Positions 4,746-6,501 of a DNA stretch of 6,501 nucleotides are shown here, piece after piece. The first letter of the stretch is position 1, and each line of letters opens with the position of its first letter. Made by a program: the position numbers and the translations under genes. The stretch lies in assembly GCA_026990045.1 (NCBI GenBank), contig JALSIK010000023.1, forward strand, positions 1 through 6,501, read 5' to 3'. Origin of the DNA: Chromatiales bacterium (lineage in GTDB: Bacteria > Pseudomonadota > Gammaproteobacteria > CAMYNG01). The notes beneath the pieces were generated by a model. It did not search any database. It was not told where the DNA came from and saw only the letters and a program-made list of their open reading frames with translations.

Positions 4746-6476
4746 ATGAACGCGCACACCCTCGCCTTCAGCGGCGCGGTGCTGGCGGCGGCGGTCGGCC
4801 TCGCGGCATCTCCGGCCGCAGTGGCGGAAAAGACCACCGAGCATCCCACCGTCACCCCCGGCGAACTGCGCTACATGGGCCCGCCGGTGCCGGAACGGCA
4901 GGCCCGCCGCGTGGTGACCCCGGGGGCCCCGCCCATGAACGAAAACGAGTTCCGGCGGGCGATGAAGATCTACTTCGAGCGCTGTGCCGGCTGCCACGGC
5001 GTGCTGCGCAAGGGCGCCACCGGCAAGCCGCTCACGCCGGACATCACGCAGAAGCGCAGCCTGGAGTATCTCAAGACCTTCATCAACTTCGGCTCGCCGG
5101 CCGGCATGCCCAACTGGGGGACATCGGGCGAGCTGAGCGAGGCCGACATCGATCTGATGGCCAAGTTCCTGCAGCACGAGCCACCGGTGCCGCCGGAGTA
5201 CGGCATGAAACTCATCAAGTCGACCTGGAAGGTCATCGTTCCGCCGGAGAAGCGGCCCCGCAAGCAGATGAACAGGCTCAACCTGGCCAACCTGTTCTCG
5301 GTCACCCTGCGTGACGCCGGCCAGGTGGCGCTCATCGATGGTGACAGCAAGAAGATCGTGGCCACCATCGACACCGGCTACGCGGTGCACATCTCGCGCC
5401 TGTCGGCCTCCGGCCGTTACCTGTACGTCATCGGCCGCGATGCCCAGGTCAACCTCATCGACCTGTGGATGAAGAAGCCGCAGACCGTGGCCGTGATCAA
5501 GGTGGGCCTGGAGGCGCGGTCGGTGGAGACCTCCAAGTACAAGGGATGGGAGGACAAGTACGCCATCGCCGGCACCTACTGGCCGCCGCAGTACGTGATC
5601 ATGAAGGGCGACACCCTGGAACCGCTGAAGATCGTCAGCACCCGCGGCATCACCGTGGACACCCAGGAATACCACCCGGAGCCCCGGGTCGCGGCCATCG
5701 TGGCCTCGCACCAGCATCCCGAGTTCATCGTCAACGTCAAGGAGACGGGCAAGATCCTGCTGGTGAACTATGCGGACCTGGACAACCTGACGGTGACCAC
5801 CATCGACGCCGCCCGCTTCCTGCACGACGGCGGCTGGGATGCCACCAAGCGGTACTTCCTCACCGCCGCGAACAAGTCCAACAAGATCGCCGTGGTGGAC
5901 TCCAAGCGGCGCAAGCTGGAGGCGCTGATCGAGGTGGGCAAGATCCCGCACCCGGGGCGCGGCGCCAACTTCGTCCATCCCAAGTACGGGCCGGTGTGGG
6001 CCACCAGCCACCTGGGGGACGATTCCATCGTTCTCATCGGCACCGATCCCAAGCGGCACAAGAAGTATGCCTGGAAGGTGGTGCAGCGGCTCAAGGGCCA
6101 GGGCGGCGGTTCCCTGTTCATCAAGACCCATCCCAAGTCGCACCACCTGTACGTGGACACCGCGCTCAACCCGGACGCGGCGGTGAGCCAGTCGGTGGCG
6201 GTGTTCGACATCCGCAACCTGGACAAGGGCTACAAGGTGCTGCCCATCGCCAAGTGGGCCGGCCTCGGGGAAGGGCCCATGCGCGTGGTCCAGCCCGAGT
6301 TCAACAAGGCGGGTGACGAGGTCTGGTTCTCGGTCTGGAACGGCAAGAAGCAGACCTCGGCCATCGTGGTATTGGATGACAAGACGCTGAAGGTCAAGAA
6401 GGTCATCAAGGACAAGCGGCTGGTGACCCCGACCGGCAAGTTCAACGTCTACAACACCATGCACGACGTGTACTGA
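4746..6476 (+). CDS. nirS: Cytochrome cd1 nitrite reductase (NO-forming)
   Basis: NirS reduces nitrite to nitric oxide in the periplasm as a homodimer, taking electrons from cytochrome c or a cupredoxin. The 576-residue precursor is full length. A Sec-type signal peptide runs to about residue 27 (AVA/EKT). The cytochrome c domain has C80-A-G-C83-H84, with M121 (GMPNWG) matching the known Met ligand. The C-terminal eight-bladed propeller binds haem d1: H215 (GYAVHIS) is the proximal ligand, and H360 (FLHDGGWD) and H402 (PHPGRG) match catalytic His327 and His369 of Pseudomonas aeruginosa NirS. From Y43 to the last of these sites the offset to the P. aeruginosa mature numbering is a constant 33, and Y43 falls on Tyr10, the distal d1 residue. 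The C-terminal FNVYNT and HDVY are typical. All active-site residues are present, so the enzyme should be functional. Haem d1 biosynthesis genes are not in the window and may lie downstream. Confidence 0.98.
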   Translation: MNAHTLAFSGAVLAAAVGLAASPAAVAEKTTEHPTVTPGELRYMGPPVPERQARRVVTPGAPPMNENEFRRAMKIYFERCAGCHGVLRKGATGKPLTPDITQKRSLEYLKTFINFGSPAGMPNWGTSGELSEADIDLMAKFLQHEPPVPPEYGMKLIKSTWKVIVPPEKRPRKQMNRLNLANLFSVTLRDAGQVALIDGDSKKIVATIDTGYAVHISRLSASGRYLYVIGRDAQVNLIDLWMKKPQTVAVIKVGLEARSVETSKYKGWEDKYAIAGTYWPPQYVIMKGDTLEPLKIVSTRGITVDTQEYHPEPRVAAIVASHQHPEFIVNVKETGKILLVNYADLDNLTVTTIDAARFLHDGGWDATKRYFLTAANKSNKIAVVDSKRRKLEALIEVGKIPHPGRGANFVHPKYGPVWATSHLGDDSIVLIGTDPKRHKKYAWKVVQRLKGQGGGSLFIKTHPKSHHLYVDTALNPDAAVSQSVAVFDIRNLDKGYKVLPIAKWAGLGEGPMRVVQPEFNKAGDEVWFSVWNGKKQTSAIVVLDDKTLKVKKVIKDKRLVTPTGKFNVYNTMHDVY

Positions 6477-6501
6477 GCCCCGGCCGGCGGCCGGCGGGCG
6501 C

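Noticed and set aside
3004..4749. A + strand frame of 581 codons overlapping nirI.
   Set aside because: It is an out-of-frame reading of nirI, full of Arg, Pro, Ala and Gly, with no domain, and it starts inside the regulator box.
4719..6464. A 581-codon open frame on the - strand across nirS.
   Set aside because: It mirrors the nirS codons; the nirS frame matches the known enzyme along its whole length.
6477..6501. GC palindrome after nirS as a terminator.
   Set aside because: The repeated CCGGC units could pair, but no T run follows before the window ends, so it cannot be judged.

Overview
The window is a G+C-rich (by eye about 70%) stretch of a proteobacterial chromosome devoted to anaerobic nitrogen-oxide respiration. 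Codon use is uniform, genes are tightly packed, and no mobile element, RNA gene or CRISPR array is visible. Complete nirS and a NosR/NirI-family gene mark a denitrifier that uses cytochrome cd1 nitrite reductase. The base composition and gene mix would suit a gamma- or betaproteobacterium, for example a sulfur-oxidising denitrifier, but the sequence alone does not fix the taxon.

Left block (1-2754, + strand): three genes joined by overlapping stops and starts. The first, cut by the window edge, is the C-terminal part of a membrane protein fused to two [4Fe-4S] clusters and an MvhD/FlpD-type [2Fe-2S] domain. It overlaps a 182-residue single-span protein of unknown function. That gene overlaps a 12-helix relative of haem-copper oxidase and nitric oxide reductase subunit I. 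The last protein keeps the helix II, VI and X histidines but has no His-His pair on helix VII, where the CuB/FeB ligands normally sit. The block looks like one unusual membrane redox complex.

Middle (2729-3094): a 62-residue, two-span membrane protein on the - strand converges on and overlaps the 3' end of the oxidase-like gene. Between it and nirI lies a nearly mirror-symmetric divergent promoter: two FNR/Dnr/NNR-type boxes 25 bp apart, each followed outward by a TAGGCT -10 element.

Right block (3095-6476, + strand): a compact NosR/NirI-like membrane flavo-iron-sulfur protein, then nirS. The nirI-nirS gap carries two more FNR/Dnr-type boxes 42 bp apart. The nearer one sits at the class II distance from a good -10 element, so nirS very probably has its own promoter under the same regulator.

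Together: NirS reduces nitrite to NO in the periplasm. NirI probably supports nirS expression or activity through membrane-linked electron transfer. The oxidase-like/iron-sulfur block may deal with NO or pass electrons between the quinone pool and a soluble redox partner, but that role is inference.
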